Assembly (NCBI RefSeq): GCF_019423325.1
Contig: NZ_JAHZBQ010000003.1
Location: forward strand, 186,001-250,000
Origin: Campylobacter sp.
Lineage (GTDB): Bacteria > Campylobacterota > Campylobacteria > Campylobacterales > Campylobacteraceae
Length of the DNA: 64,000 nucleotides
Direction of reading: 5' to 3'
The stretch's first letter is position 1. Each line of letters opens with the position of its first letter. Of this stretch, positions 41,400 through 51,407 are shown piece by piece. Below the pieces are notes generated by a model, which saw only the letters and a program-made list of their open reading frames with translations, was not told the origin of the DNA and ran no database searches. The translations under genes and the position numbers were made by a program.

Positions 41400-43284
41400 C
41401 CGCGCGCGCTCGGTATGGATCGCAGGCGAGATGGAAATTTCGCGCGATACCGGCAATTTAAACGAAATAAAACCGCTTGAAAGCGAAGGAATTTTAAGCG
41501 GCACAAAAACTCTAAACGTCGCAATAGCTTCGAGTGACGCGGCGCAGAATTTAGAAGCGAAGCAAAATTTAAAAGCATCACAGAACTCAAAAGCAAAGCG
41601 TGATTTAAAAACGATGCGGAATTTAAAAATGTCAAAAGCTAGTAATGCCAGAAAAGACGAGGTGCAAGTTAAGGGAGCGGCAAGAAATTTAAAAGCAGAG
41701 CAAGCCGGAAGCGAGAGCAAAGGCGCAAATAATAGCGCAACGCAAATCCGCAAGATAGAGATCTCGCGCTCCGACCTAAATGTCCTGAGCCTGCTCGCAA
41801 ACGGCGCTTTTGGCAAGAGCTGCGAGCTACTGCGCCCAAGCAAGCTAAGCGTATGCGGCATAAATTTCGTTTTTTCCTGCGCGGACGCAAAAAAAGGCGA
41901 TATTTTGGAGCTTTATCTTAGCAAGGACGGCATAGCTGAACGCACCAAAAATTTCCTTAGCGGCGAGAACGGCGCGTATTTGCTAGCTAAAGGATCGCTC
42001 AACTTGCAGGATGGAGTTTCTGCTGCGGCGCAAAATGAGCAGAGTTTTGCGAAAAGCGGCACGGATTTCGCGCGCACTGCAAGTGCGCAAAGCGCTATAA
42101 ACGCCACAAGCGAGGGCTTAGACCATATAGAAAGCCTTGCTGCGAGCTACGATCAAACTTTTACTCGCAGCACAGATGTAAAATCTGCGAAAAATGCCGC
42201 TTTGGATTTGGCGAAAAGCTCTAGTGAAAATTCTGCAGTAAATTCCGCGCAGAGCTTTGCCGAAAATTCCGTACTCAATCGCGTTTGCAGCACAGATTCA
42301 AAATCCGTAGCAAATTCGGCGGGAAATTTTATCTCAAATTCCACCGAAAATTTCATCAAAAATTCCGCTGCAAATCCCGTCTCTTGTGAGCTTGTCGCGC
42401 GCATAGACGTTAGCGACGTTTATGCCCCAAGCGTAAGCGAGGTAACAGGCTCAATATTTCAAAACGCATACGCAGAGCAAACTGCGGTGCAGGGGCGCAT
42501 CACGCTGCTAAAAGATGGTCTTGCAGAGCAAATCGCGCGCATAAAAAAAGTCGCAAGCTCGCTTGCCGCGCCTAAAATTTCAGCGTTTTTTACCTGCGCC
42601 GATCCGATCCACCGCGTGCATGAGCGGCTGATTAGGCATATGATCGACAAGGCGGATTTCGTGGTTATTTTTTTAACCGGCACGAGCAGCACGGATGCCC
42701 TGCCCTACGAGCTACGCAAAAAAACACTAAGCTATTTACTGCAAAATTTTTTGGTCGCGCAACGCGCCATGATGATCGATCTGGGCTCGCTTGCGATTTT
42801 TGACGACAAGCCCGCCCTGCAATGCGCGATCGCAAAAAATTTAGGTATAAACAAAATAATTTTTGGGCAAAATCACGCAAATATAGAGCTATTTTTCGAA
42901 GGAGGCGGCGTGCATTCGGTGCTAGACGAGTATCAAAAGCGCGGCGAAATCGAGATTTTGCTTATGCCAGAATACGTCTATTGCGAGAAGTGTAAGGTGC
43001 TCGTAAGCACCAAAAACTGCCCTCACGGCGCTCATCATCACGTGCATTACCGCACGCAAAATCTAAAAGCACTGCTGCGCGCGGGGATTTTGCCACCCGC
43101 GATTTTTATGCGTAAAGAGATCTCGGCGATGATTTTAAGCGAGCTTTTTCCCGCGCGATTTTCAGATCTGCAAAAGCTCTACGACGAGCTTTTTCCAAAC
43201 AGCGGGATCTTACAGAGCCACGGCGAGAGCGAGTTTTACGAGCAGCTGATGCAGCTGTATCAAACCAGCGCGCTAAAGACGTAG
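41377..43284 (+). CDS. Sulfate adenylyltransferase-like protein with two low-complexity expansions
   Basis: 635 residues; start ATG 41377 behind AAAAGGA, overlapping cemR by 23 bases. Recognisable parts: SDLNVLSLLANGAFGKS (near 130-148), FFTCADPIHRVHERLIRH (nucleotidyltransferase-like), YCEKCKVLVSTKNCPHGAHH (possible zinc site) and ISAMILSELFPARFSDLQ. C. jejuni Cj1609 has the same position and is annotated as a sulfate adenylyltransferase. Residues ~55-125 are a Lys/Asn/Ala repeat (AKQNLKASQNSKAKRD) and ~205-350 an Ser/Asn/Ala repeat (NSAVNSAQSFAENSVLN); neither belongs to the family core. No sulfate-assimilation partners are nearby, so the real reaction is uncertain. Confidence 0.75.
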   Translation: MASQEKNSRARSVWIAGEMEISRDTGNLNEIKPLESEGILSGTKTLNVAIASSDAAQNLEAKQNLKASQNSKAKRDLKTMRNLKMSKASNARKDEVQVKGAARNLKAEQAGSESKGANNSATQIRKIEISRSDLNVLSLLANGAFGKSCELLRPSKLSVCGINFVFSCADAKKGDILELYLSKDGIAERTKNFLSGENGAYLLAKGSLNLQDGVSAAAQNEQSFAKSGTDFARTASAQSAINATSEGLDHIESLAASYDQTFTRSTDVKSAKNAALDLAKSSSENSAVNSAQSFAENSVLNRVCSTDSKSVANSAGNFISNSTENFIKNSAANPVSCELVARIDVSDVYAPSVSEVTGSIFQNAYAEQTAVQGRITLLKDGLAEQIARIKKVASSLAAPKISAFFTCADPIHRVHERLIRHMIDKADFVVIFLTGTSSTDALPYELRKKTLSYLLQNFLVAQRAMMIDLGSLAIFDDKPALQCAIAKNLGINKIIFGQNHANIELFFEGGGVHSVLDEYQKRGEIEILLMPEYVYCEKCKVLVSTKNCPHGAHHHVHYRTQNLKALLRAGILPPAIFMRKEISAMILSELFPARFSDLQKLYDELFPNSGILQSHGESEFYEQLMQLYQTSALKT

Positions 43285-43927
43285 CGTTTGAGGGCGCAAC
43301 GCAAAAAATGACGTGGAATTTGCGGAAGCTAGGCAGAGGGTAAAATTTCGCGACGTTAGAATTTACGGCGGCTAGACGTAAAGTAAAATTTCATAGTGCG
43401 AAAAGAAAGGACTGCGCGGAATTTTATAGCATAAAGAGCGGCGGACGCAGATTTGGCGTAAAATTTTGTGGCGAAGCGAATTTAAAATTTTAAGGCGCGG
43501 TGGATGTGTAAATTAGAAGTGCGGCGGATCTAAATTTTAAGTTTTCGGCAAGCGAACCTAAAATTTTAAAATTAAGCGGTTGCTGCGAGTTACAGCGCAA
43601 AACTCGGATGCAGCGCAACGACTGCTCGCTCGCGCAAAATGCCTTGCGTTTGCGGACGTGTTTGAAAACTCCGCGCAAGCGAGCAAAATTTTAAAATTTT
43701 TACGCAAATGAGTAGAATTTTAAAATTCCTACGTTAGTGAGCAAAATTCGTGGCGAGCGAGTAGAACTGATTTCGTGTAAGCGGGCGAAATTTAAATTCT
43801 ATATGCACGAACAAAATTTAAAATTTCCTCGCACGCGCAAACGAAATTTAAAATTTTTGCGCGTGAGCAGATGCTCTAATTAAAATAAGCGGTAAAATTT
43901 TAAAAAGTAAAATTTAAAAGGACAATT
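43285..43927. other. RAATTY-rich gap before pgpA
   Basis: About 640 bases with AAATTTTAAAATTT-type words at intervals; no gene seen. Some words such as GCGAGCAAAATTT repeat several times between 43675 and 43870. Confidence 0.5.
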
Positions 43928-44464
43928 ATGGATAAAATTTTCGTTACATTTTTCGGCGCGGGGCTACTAAAGCCCGCACCGGGCACCTGGGGCAGCATCG
44001 CAGGCTGGATAGTAGGTCTTGCGATTTTGATGCTAGCGGGCGAGGTGACGCTGTTTTTGTGCGCCGCTCTCGTCTTTTTCGTCTCGCTTAAGATCGTAAG
44101 CGATTACGAAAGGCGGGTAGGCGCGCACGATAACAGCGAGATCGTCATCGACGAAGTCGTGGGGGTGTGGATCGCGATGTGCGTCGCAGCGCCCGCGGGC
44201 GAGATCTTTTCGCTGCCGCTGCGGGAGCTGATCGCGGGCTTTGAGAGCAGCAGGATCTCGATCGTCGCGATGATTTTGGCACTATTGTTTTTCAGGGCGT
44301 TTGACATCTGCAAACCCTCGATCATCGGGCGCGTGGATCGCGACGTAAAGGGCGGGCTCGGCGTGATGCTAGATGACGTGCTGGCGGGCTTTTTTGCGGG
44401 GCTTGGGGTTTTGATAGTTATCTCTTTAGGGGTCAAGCTCGGCGCCGCGGGATTGATTTTTTAA
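43928..44464 (+). CDS. pgpA: Phosphatidylglycerophosphatase A
   Basis: 178 residues, three to four helices. FGAGLLKPAPGTWGSIAGWI at the N-terminus and VIDEVVGVWIAM are the PgpA signatures; DRDVKGGLGVMLDDVLAG is the catalytic-like end. It dephosphorylates phosphatidylglycerophosphate to phosphatidylglycerol in the inner membrane. Same order as C. jejuni after the ispDF-cemR block, but 640 bases are added before it. RBS AAAGGAC. Confidence 0.93.
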   Translation: MDKIFVTFFGAGLLKPAPGTWGSIAGWIVGLAILMLAGEVTLFLCAALVFFVSLKIVSDYERRVGAHDNSEIVIDEVVGVWIAMCVAAPAGEIFSLPLRELIAGFESSRISIVAMILALLFFRAFDICKPSIIGRVDRDVKGGLGVMLDDVLAGFFAGLGVLIVISLGVKLGAAGLIF

Positions 44465-45064
44465 GCTTTTTGGATGTGCTCATGGCAAACACAGCGCGAT
44501 TGCGGGCGCTATCAAGCACTGAAATTTTAAAAGCCGCATCTTGAGCGGGGCTTATGAATTAGCGCAAATTTTAACTTCTGAGGCGCGAGCCCGCTTGGAA
44601 TTTAAAATTTAAGCGGTATTTATTCGCGCAGCCTGCAAATAAAGCAAACGTAAAATTTTAAAATTTTGCACGAGTCGCGATAAAATTTGCGTGGCCTTAA
44701 ATTTTAAATTTCGCAGCTTGCAGAATTCTACGGCGTGAAAATTTTAATACGCAAATTTCACGGCGCGTGCAATTGCGATACAGAATTTCGTAGCAAGAAT
44801 TTTTGCAGCCTGACAGCGCAAAATTTCTACGATATAGAATTTTAATTGTGCTGCAAGAATCAAAATCATGCCGCCTGAAATTTCGTGCGGCTAAATTTTA
44901 AAACAAAGCGGCAGGCGCAGCTCGCGCGTAAAATTTTAAAATTTATCGCTAATCGCAGGCAGTCTAGCAGGGCGCGCTATTAAATTTTTGGCAATATTTA
45001 TGGTTTTGCTTGTAGCATTGCCGCAAATGCGGGTATCGACGCAAAAAATTTAAAGGAACGAAAA
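44465..45064. other. RAATTY-rich gap after pgpA
   Basis: 600 bases, no gene. Contains many AAATTTTAAAATTT-like palindromic words and GCGTGAAAATTTT units. No strict period. Confidence 0.5.
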
Positions 45065-45771
45065 ATGCAAAAGAGCGCGATTGAGATACGTGGCATTCCC
45101 GCTGCCGTTTGGGGAAGCCGCTCGAAAAAGGTTTATATCTACGCTCACGGACAGGGCGGAAGTAAAGATGATGCGGAGCTTTTAGCTTCCGTCGTTTGCG
45201 AGCAAGGCTGGCAGGTTATTAGCTTTGACTTGCCCGGGCACGGACAGAGGCGGCACGAGCCCGCTTCTTGCGATCCGCGGCGCGCTATTTTGGAATTTCG
45301 TGAAATTTTATCGTACGCAAAGAAGCGCTGGGACGAGGTCGCGCTGTTTGCTGTTAGCCTAGGAGCATGGCTCGGCCTGCAAAGCTTCCGCAACGAAAAG
45401 CTTAGCGACTGCCTCTTCCTCTCGCCGATACTTGATATGAAATACGTTATTTCAAATATTATGCGTAGGGCCGGCGTTAGCGAAGAGCGATTGAAGCAAG
45501 AGCGGATGATTTTGCCCCTGCCCGGCAACCGCTTTTTTGGGAATATTGGAGTTTTGTTTTGAATAATCCGATCACTAAGTGGGAAACGCCCAGCAGGATT
45601 CTATATGCAGAAAACGACGATATGACGCCTCTTTGTATCGTTAGAAATTTCGCGCAGAAGTTCGGCTGCACCTTAAGCGTTATGAAAAACGGCGAGCATT
45701 GGTTCTATACGCCGCAGCAGCTAGATTATTTACGCAGATGGATCAAATCGGCGGTTGAGAATCGGCGATAA
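45065..45771 (+). pseudogene. Alpha/beta hydrolase, frameshifted
   Basis: The first part (45065-45562) has the alpha/beta hydrolase signatures VYIYAHGQGGSKDDAE (oxyanion region), SFDLPGHGQRR and LFAVSLGAWLGLQ (nucleophile Ser in AVSLGAW). The end, in another frame (from about 45545 to 45771), continues the family with LFWEYWSFVLNNPITKW, ILYAENDDMTP (catalytic Asp region) and GEHWFY (catalytic His). One or two bases are wrong between about 45510 and 45545. A clean single frameshift, so a recent loss, an ON/OFF switch, or a sequencing error are all possible. RBS AAAGGAACG. Confidence 0.8.
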
Positions 45772-46247
45772 AATTCTATGAGAGATTTTTAAAACTCATG
45801 CCCAAACCCGCGCCGATAAAATTCTGCGCGCTTTTGGAGTGCGAATTTCAATAAATTTAAGATGATCTTGATATTTTGCTTTAATACGCTTGTTTTATAA
45901 GGCGCTTTTCGTAAATCTCAGCTCATATCGCGTCACGCGAGGGGCATAGCTTCAAAGCACACATTTCATAAATTTAACCGCAATAGCATAAATCATGACC
46001 GATATGAATTGCAAACTAAAATATGATTAAAATTTAACCAATAAGCTGTCAATACAAATGCAAAAATGCCGATTTTAAAGCTAAATTTTAAAAAATGCCT
46101 ATAAAGATGAATTCTTGAAATATTAGCATGTTTTTGGCACGAGGTGCGAGCCGATGTACGGCTTATCACACTTCACTAGCACTATCGCGCTCATGCTACA
46201 CGTACGCTTTACGAATCCATAGCAGTCGCGCGATTAAATTTTAAAAA
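45772..46247. other. Gap without a gene
   Basis: 475 bases; AT-rich in the middle. Nothing coding recognised, no clear hairpin terminator. Confidence 0.4.
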
Positions 46248-46715
46248 TTATTTGCCTATCCTAAAGCCGTTTAGCTTCATATAGGTCGTATCTTTATGAA
46301 ATGCTTCGCAGCGCTCCCTGTTGCGGTTGATATTCGAGGTCTCGAAAAAATATCCATCACTATCTTGACGCAAGGTGATCGTCGCACAAAAGATCATATC
46401 GTTTTTCAGTTTCGGTCCTACGCCATAGGTAAAGCTTTGATTGACTGCTAAGCTACGTGCCAGATCGCTATCGCTAAACTGTCTGGAGCCCGTCATACTC
46501 TTTAGCTCGCGAAAATTTCCTTGATTTAAGTAGTCGCGTTGTATATCTTTAAAGACGCCTTCAAGCTCGACTGCATAAGCTTTTACTAAAACCTCATCCT
46601 TAGCACCGCTTAATTTAGGATATATTATTTTTACTATCACGAAGATTATAATAGCTAAAAATATTATCCCGCTTACGCCGCCGCCTACTGCCGCACCTTT
46701 TCTCATTTTCATCAT
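46248..46715 (-). CDS. Hypothetical protein with one N-terminal membrane helix
   Basis: 155 residues: a short positive start, one helix (GIIFLAIIIFVIVKIIY, near 19-35) and a soluble remainder with two cysteines (MIFCAT, RERCEAF). The layout resembles a periplasmic, membrane-anchored protein. Third gene of a three-gene set coupled by ATGA overlaps. Unrecognised. Confidence 0.65.
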   Translation of the reverse strand: MMKMRKGAAVGGGVSGIIFLAIIIFVIVKIIYPKLSGAKDEVLVKAYAVELEGVFKDIQRDYLNQGNFRELKSMTGSRQFSDSDLARSLAVNQSFTYGVGPKLKNDMIFCATITLRQDSDGYFFETSNINRNRERCEAFHKDTTYMKLNGFRIGK

Positions 46716-46948
46716 TTTACTCCTTCATCGATGTCTTTTACCAAGGCATCTATTTTTTTATTAAGCATGAAATTTTCGTAGCTTTTTTGGATATAGGCTT
46801 CAAGCAGTTCGCCCGCATCCAGATGATCGCTGCCACGAGTTAAAATCCGCCAGTCCCTGCCGAAGACCTTCGCAAAGTCATCATCCAGGCTTATCGCGTA
46901 TTTTTTCGTCAAAGACTTACTCGTTAGCTGAACTGAAATTTCTTTCAT
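46712..46948 (-). CDS. Small hypothetical protein
   Basis: 78 residues, soluble, with a charged helical end (YENFMLNKKIDALVKDIDEG). It overlaps the genes on both sides by ATGA. Position suggests a conserved small operon next to uvrB; function unknown. Confidence 0.65.
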   Translation of the reverse strand: MKEISVQLTSKSLTKKYAISLDDDFAKVFGRDWRILTRGSDHLDAGELLEAYIQKSYENFMLNKKIDALVKDIDEGVK

Positions 46949-47205
46949 TTCTCGCCTAAATTATCGCCCGCCAAAATATCGTCAATCTGCTTGCTTAGAT
47001 CCTCATCGCTCATCTTGCGATATGCCAGATCGTTTTCAAGCGTGCCAAGCTGCATTCCCAAAGCCTCGTTTTGCGCCTTGACCGTCGCTAGCTCTGTGCG
47101 TAGCTTTTCGTTTTCGTCTCTAGCCTCGGTGTATCGTCTAATCAGCTCAGCTACTTTATTGCTTAAGCCCTCGACCTTTTTCTCTTCGTCAAAGATTGAT
47201 TCCAT
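46945..47205 (-). CDS. Small coiled-coil protein
   Basis: 86 residues, almost all heptad coiled coil (KVAELIRRYTEARDENEKLR, VKAQNEALGMQLGTLENDL), acidic at both ends. First gene of the three-gene set, divergent from uvrB. ZapB-like length and character, but I see no proof of a cell-division role. Confidence 0.7.
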   Translation of the reverse strand: MESIFDEEKKVEGLSNKVAELIRRYTEARDENEKLRTELATVKAQNEALGMQLGTLENDLAYRKMSDEDLSKQIDDILAGDNLGEK

Positions 47206-47222
47206 TATTTCGCCTTTTCTGA

Positions 47223-47228
47223 TATAAT
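47223..47228 (+). promoter_or_regulatory. -10 of uvrB promoter
   Basis: TATAAT five bases before the ATG at 47233. A transcript from this -10 would begin about at 47233-47236, leaving no leader for that ATG, which supports the downstream start at 47275. Confidence 0.6.
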
Positions 47229-47274
47229 TTAAATGAAAATATTACCCAATTTTGGCTTTAAAAAAGGAAAAATT

Positions 47275-49251
47275 TTGCAAAATTTTAAAATCGAGAGCAA
47301 ATTCTCCCCAAGCGAGGATCAAGAAAAAGCGATCGAGGGCATCGTCGCGGGCTTTCAAAGCGGCAATAAATACCAAACTCTTCTCGGCGTTACCGGCTCG
47401 GGTAAAACTTTTACCATGGCAAATATCATCAAGCGTCTTGAAATTCCAGCGCTCGTAATGACACATAATAAATCTCTCGCGGCGCAGCTTTATAGCGAGT
47501 TCAAGGGCTTTTTCCCGCAAAATCACGTCGAGTACTTCATCAGCTACTACGATTATTATCAGCCCGAGGCCTACATCCCAAGACAGGATCTTTTCATCGA
47601 AAAGGACAGCGACGTAAACCAAGAGCTCGAGCGCTTGCGGCTAAGCGCCACTGCGAGCTTGCTAAGCTTCGACGACGTCATCACCGTGGCATCGGTTTCG
47701 GCAAACTACGGCCTGGGCGATCCCGCCGAATACAAAGGCATGGTGCTATTTTTTGAGATCGGATCAAAATTTAGCACTAAATTTTTGCTTCGCAAGCTTG
47801 TCGATATGGGCTACAAACGCAACGACGATTTTTTTGATCGCGGGAATTTTCGCGTAAACGGCGACGTGATCGACATCTACCCCGCATATTTTAACGACGA
47901 GGCGTTTAGGATCGAGTTTTTCGGCGACGAGATAGAGGCGATGTATCATCTGGACGTGCTAGAAAACAAAAAGACGCAGAGCGTCAAAAAATTTATTCTC
48001 TACCCGACGAGCCAGTTCATCGTAGGCGAGCAGCGCCTGAAATCGACGATCAAAGGGATCGAGGAGGAGCTTGAGCAGAGGCTGAAATTTTTCGAGAACG
48101 CGGGCAAGCTCGTCGAGGCGCAGCGGCTGAAAGGGCGAGTGGAATTTGACCTTGAGATGCTGGGCGCTACGGGGATGTGCAAGGGGATCGAAAACTACGC
48201 GCGTTATCTGACCGGTCAAAAGCCGGGCGAGACGCCCTATTCGCTCTTTGATTACTACGAGAGCAAGGGCAAGGACTATCTCGTCATCGTCGATGAAAGC
48301 CACGTGAGCTTGCCGCAGTTTCGCGGGATGTTCGCAGGAGATCGCAGCCGAAAAGAAACGCTCGTAGAATACGGCTTCCGCCTGCCTAGCGCACTTGATA
48401 ACCGCCCGCTGATGTTTGATGAGTTTATCAATAAAAAGGCTAAATTTCTATTCGTCTCCGCAACGCCAAATGATTACGAGCTTGGTCTTAGCCGCGGAGC
48501 CGTATATGAGCAGATACTGCGCCCGACGGGACTGCTCGATCCGCAAATTATTTTAAAAGACAGCGACAACCAGGTCGAAATTTTACACGATATGGCAAAG
48601 GAGGTCATCGCGCGCGACGAGCGAATTTTGGTTACCGTGCTAACCAAAAAGATGGCGGAGGAGCTGAGCAAATACTATCTGGAGCTTGGGCTTAAGGTCA
48701 AATATATGCACTCGGATATAGATGCGATCGAGCGCAACGAACTCATCCGCGGCCTACGCAGCGGCGAATACGATATGCTAATCGGTATAAATTTGCTCCG
48801 CGAGGGGCTCGATCTGCCCGAAGTAAGCCTTATCGCGATCATGGATGCCGACAAAGAGGGCTTTTTGCGCTCGCGCACGAGCCTAATTCAGACGATGGGG
48901 CGGGCTGCGCGAAACGTGCACGGGCAGGTCGTGATGTTTTGCAAAAAGATCACCGCTTCGATGCAAGAGGCGATCGACATTACCCAAAAGCGCCGCAAAT
49001 TTCAAGATGAATACAACCGCGCCCACGGCATAACCCCGCATTCTGCGAGCCGCAATATCGAGGAGAGCCTAAAGATCGAGGACGGCACCGAAATTTTAAG
49101 AAAGGGTGCCAATTTAGAGAAGATGCCCGCCGCCGAGCGCGCCAAGATCGTAAAAGAGCTTCGCAAGCAGATGCTCGATGCCGCGGCAGCGCTGGAGTTT
49201 GAAAAGGCCGCTGCACTACGCGATGAGATCGCAAAACTTAGGAAGCTGTAA
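47275..49251 (+). CDS. uvrB: UvrB, excinuclease ABC subunit B
   Basis: Helicase-like damage-verification subunit of nucleotide excision repair. Motifs: Walker A GVTGSGKTFTMANI, YYDYYQPEAYIPRQD (beta-hairpin region), DESHVSLPQ, SATPNDYEL, INLLREGLDLPEVSL, QTMGRAARNV and a C-terminal UVR motif (AAALEFEKAAALRDEIAKLR). I prefer the TTG at 47275 (MQNFKIESKFSPSEDQ) behind AAAGGAAAAA: it gives 658 residues, the usual length, and the ATG at 47233 has a -10 box in place of a ribosome site. The longer form (47233) cannot be excluded. Confidence 0.95.
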   Translation: MQNFKIESKFSPSEDQEKAIEGIVAGFQSGNKYQTLLGVTGSGKTFTMANIIKRLEIPALVMTHNKSLAAQLYSEFKGFFPQNHVEYFISYYDYYQPEAYIPRQDLFIEKDSDVNQELERLRLSATASLLSFDDVITVASVSANYGLGDPAEYKGMVLFFEIGSKFSTKFLLRKLVDMGYKRNDDFFDRGNFRVNGDVIDIYPAYFNDEAFRIEFFGDEIEAMYHLDVLENKKTQSVKKFILYPTSQFIVGEQRLKSTIKGIEEELEQRLKFFENAGKLVEAQRLKGRVEFDLEMLGATGMCKGIENYARYLTGQKPGETPYSLFDYYESKGKDYLVIVDESHVSLPQFRGMFAGDRSRKETLVEYGFRLPSALDNRPLMFDEFINKKAKFLFVSATPNDYELGLSRGAVYEQILRPTGLLDPQIILKDSDNQVEILHDMAKEVIARDERILVTVLTKKMAEELSKYYLELGLKVKYMHSDIDAIERNELIRGLRSGEYDMLIGINLLREGLDLPEVSLIAIMDADKEGFLRSRTSLIQTMGRAARNVHGQVVMFCKKITASMQEAIDITQKRRKFQDEYNRAHGITPHSASRNIEESLKIEDGTEILRKGANLEKMPAAERAKIVKELRKQMLDAAAALEFEKAAALRDEIAKLRKL

Positions 49252-50470
49252 ATCGCGAGACTCGAAACGCCCTGAAATTTCGTCGTGAAATTTGCACGTT
49301 AAATTCCACCTGGCGGAGCGTAAAATTTGCGCGCGCAACACAGAGCGAAATTCACGCGCCAAATGCCGTCCATGCAGAGCATTAAATTTGCACGATATGC
49401 GCGGCAAATGCCGCGAGGTAGAGCGTAAATTTGGGCGCGCAAACTCTGCGAGGCGAGTTTTAAAATTTACTCGTTAAATTTAAGATAGTCTGCGCGCGAA
49501 ATTTATAGATCGATTTTCTCGCCAAATTTGCACTCCGCGCCGTTGCCATCGCAGACGCCCGATCCGTAATTTGCAAGCCAAATTTACCCGCGCTTTAAAT
49601 TTCCGCTTTCAGATTACTTTGATCTCAAATTTTACGCGGCGGCGCCTGCGCGGCGATCTGCTTTATAAGTTTCAAAACAGACCGCCAAGAGCTTTAAAAT
49701 TTCACGGGCAAGCTCTGCGAGCGAAATTTTATAGAATTTCAAAAAGGCGTGAATTTTACGGCAAAATTTCATAAAATTTCAAAGAATGCAAAATTTCGCT
49801 GCGCGCCTCTTTGCTTATGGCGCTTTTTGATTCGCGTTCTGCGCGCCAAATCGCTAAATTCGCGACGCACGTCCCGTCCTTTCCTAGACGCCCGATCCGT
49901 AAATTTACGCGCCGAACTTTTTGTTTCAGCTCGCTTTCGATCCGTAATTTACGAGCCCGATTTACGGCAGTCCGTGCTATCGCACTCTATACCGCCGCGC
50001 GCCTTTACGCTTTTTTCTCGCTTTTTTTTGCATCTCTCCGCACCCATATTCGACTTTTTCCCGCGCGCGCCCTGCGTTAAATTCTGTTGCTTCGCTCGCT
50101 CAATCCGTAGCGGCTATGAGCGGACATGCACCCAGACGCCGAGTTTGCGCGTACTTTTTACGCGCCGTTGTGCGCGGATACTTTCAAAATTTTACGTAGA
50201 ATTCCAAGACTGCCTGCACCTACATTCGCGCCGCGGTCATAAACGCTCGCTTTTAAGGGCACGAAAGAGGGATTTGCGCGACACAGCGCGGGAAATGAAA
50301 TTTAGACGCTGCCTTGTCAAAGCGCATCTTAGCCGCCGCAGTGCGCCACAAAATTTCAAAACGGCAACGAGCCGCGATTTAAATTTATCCGCGGGAGTGC
50401 GCCATAGTGTGCCGATCTGCGCGCTACGTAAATTTTAAAATCGCCTCTAAATTTAAAATTTTATCCGCGG
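49252..50470. other. 1.2 kb gap after uvrB, RAATTY-rich in its first half
   Basis: Between 49252 and 49800 GAAATTT, AAATTTG and TAAATTT words recur every 15-30 bases. The second half is GC-richer. A 229-codon frame at 49749-50438 exists but has no ribosome site, family or sensible composition, so I do not call it. Confidence 0.5.
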
Positions 50471-50932
50471 TTAATACTCTCTGCTAAGCTCTAAATTTTC
50501 CACGCGCAGCGGTCTTTCGCCCTCGAAAATCACCCCGATGCCGAAAGGCTCGCAAATATCAAGCGCGCCCTCGGCAAATCTCATCAGCCACTGCGTATCG
50601 CGCGCGTAAAACGTGCATTGCGGAAGCTCAAACGGCAGATCGCAAACGGGCGCGTCAAGCAGTCTAAGCTCATCCTCGCCCAAACGATACTCGCGCCTAA
50701 GCTCGTCTCGTAGGAAGGCGAGGGCGTCTTTTACGTACCGATCAATGTCTCGGGCGATGCGCCGAGCAAGCGAAATCGTCTCATCGCCCACATCCGCCGT
50801 ATCTGCAGACACGAGGCAAAACGGCACCTCACCGAAGCTTTCGCTTTTTAGCTTCAGCTCCGCGTACCAAATGAAGCCCTCGTCCGTTGCGACCTTTTCA
50901 AGCTCGCCAAATTTCCAAGCCATTTTTTGCAT
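50471..50932 (-). CDS. Hypothetical soluble protein
   Basis: 153 residues, acidic, no signal peptide. Features WKFGELEKVATDEGFIWYAE and later LFDAPVC-like LLDAPVCDLPFELPQCTFY and VIFEGERPLRVENLEL. Looks like an immunity- or DUF2262-type small protein, but I do not recognise it with confidence. No linked gene. Confidence 0.6.
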   Translation of the reverse strand: MQKMAWKFGELEKVATDEGFIWYAELKLKSESFGEVPFCLVSADTADVGDETISLARRIARDIDRYVKDALAFLRDELRREYRLGEDELRLLDAPVCDLPFELPQCTFYARDTQWLMRFAEGALDICEPFGIGVIFEGERPLRVENLELSREY

Positions 50933-51407
50933 TTTATTTCCGCCTCATATTTTCGCGTCGTTTTTTAAAATTTCGATGCTGCACCTGTTTTTGCGCGCTG
51001 TGTTTAAATCCGCCGCCGAAATAGAATCCCGCTCGCTTTTTAAGCGGACGAGCAATGATAACGAAACAGGTTGCTTTTAAATTTTAAAATTTCAATGCAA
51101 GCCGCTTTAAAATTTAAAATTTTAAAAGACCCGCCGCTTGTCCGCCGCGAGCGGTAATGAAATTTTAACGCCTCGCCTTACAACGAAATTTTAAAATTTT
51201 AGCGCGCCGCGGGGATCGCGCGCCGTAGAGACAGTGCACCGTAAAATTTCACGCCGTAAAATTTAAAAGCGAAATTCCGCGCCGAAATTCTAATTCAAAA
51301 TTCCACGCCCGTAGCACAGAATTTAAAGCCCGAAAAATTCCATCGCGGCGACTTAGAATTTTACTCGTTAAATTTTACGAATTTTATGCGCTTTTAAATC
51401 CGCAAAT
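50933..51407. other. Gap with many RAATTY sites
   Basis: 475 bases without a gene; TAAAATTTCACGCCGTAAAATTT-type motifs are dense between 51070 and 51370. Confidence 0.45.

Noticed and set aside
49749..50438. A 229-codon plus-strand frame after uvrB
   Set aside because: No ribosome site, no domain, very Arg/Ser/Phe-rich text as in shadow frames, and it is not coupled to a known gene, unlike the three filler ORFs that I report.
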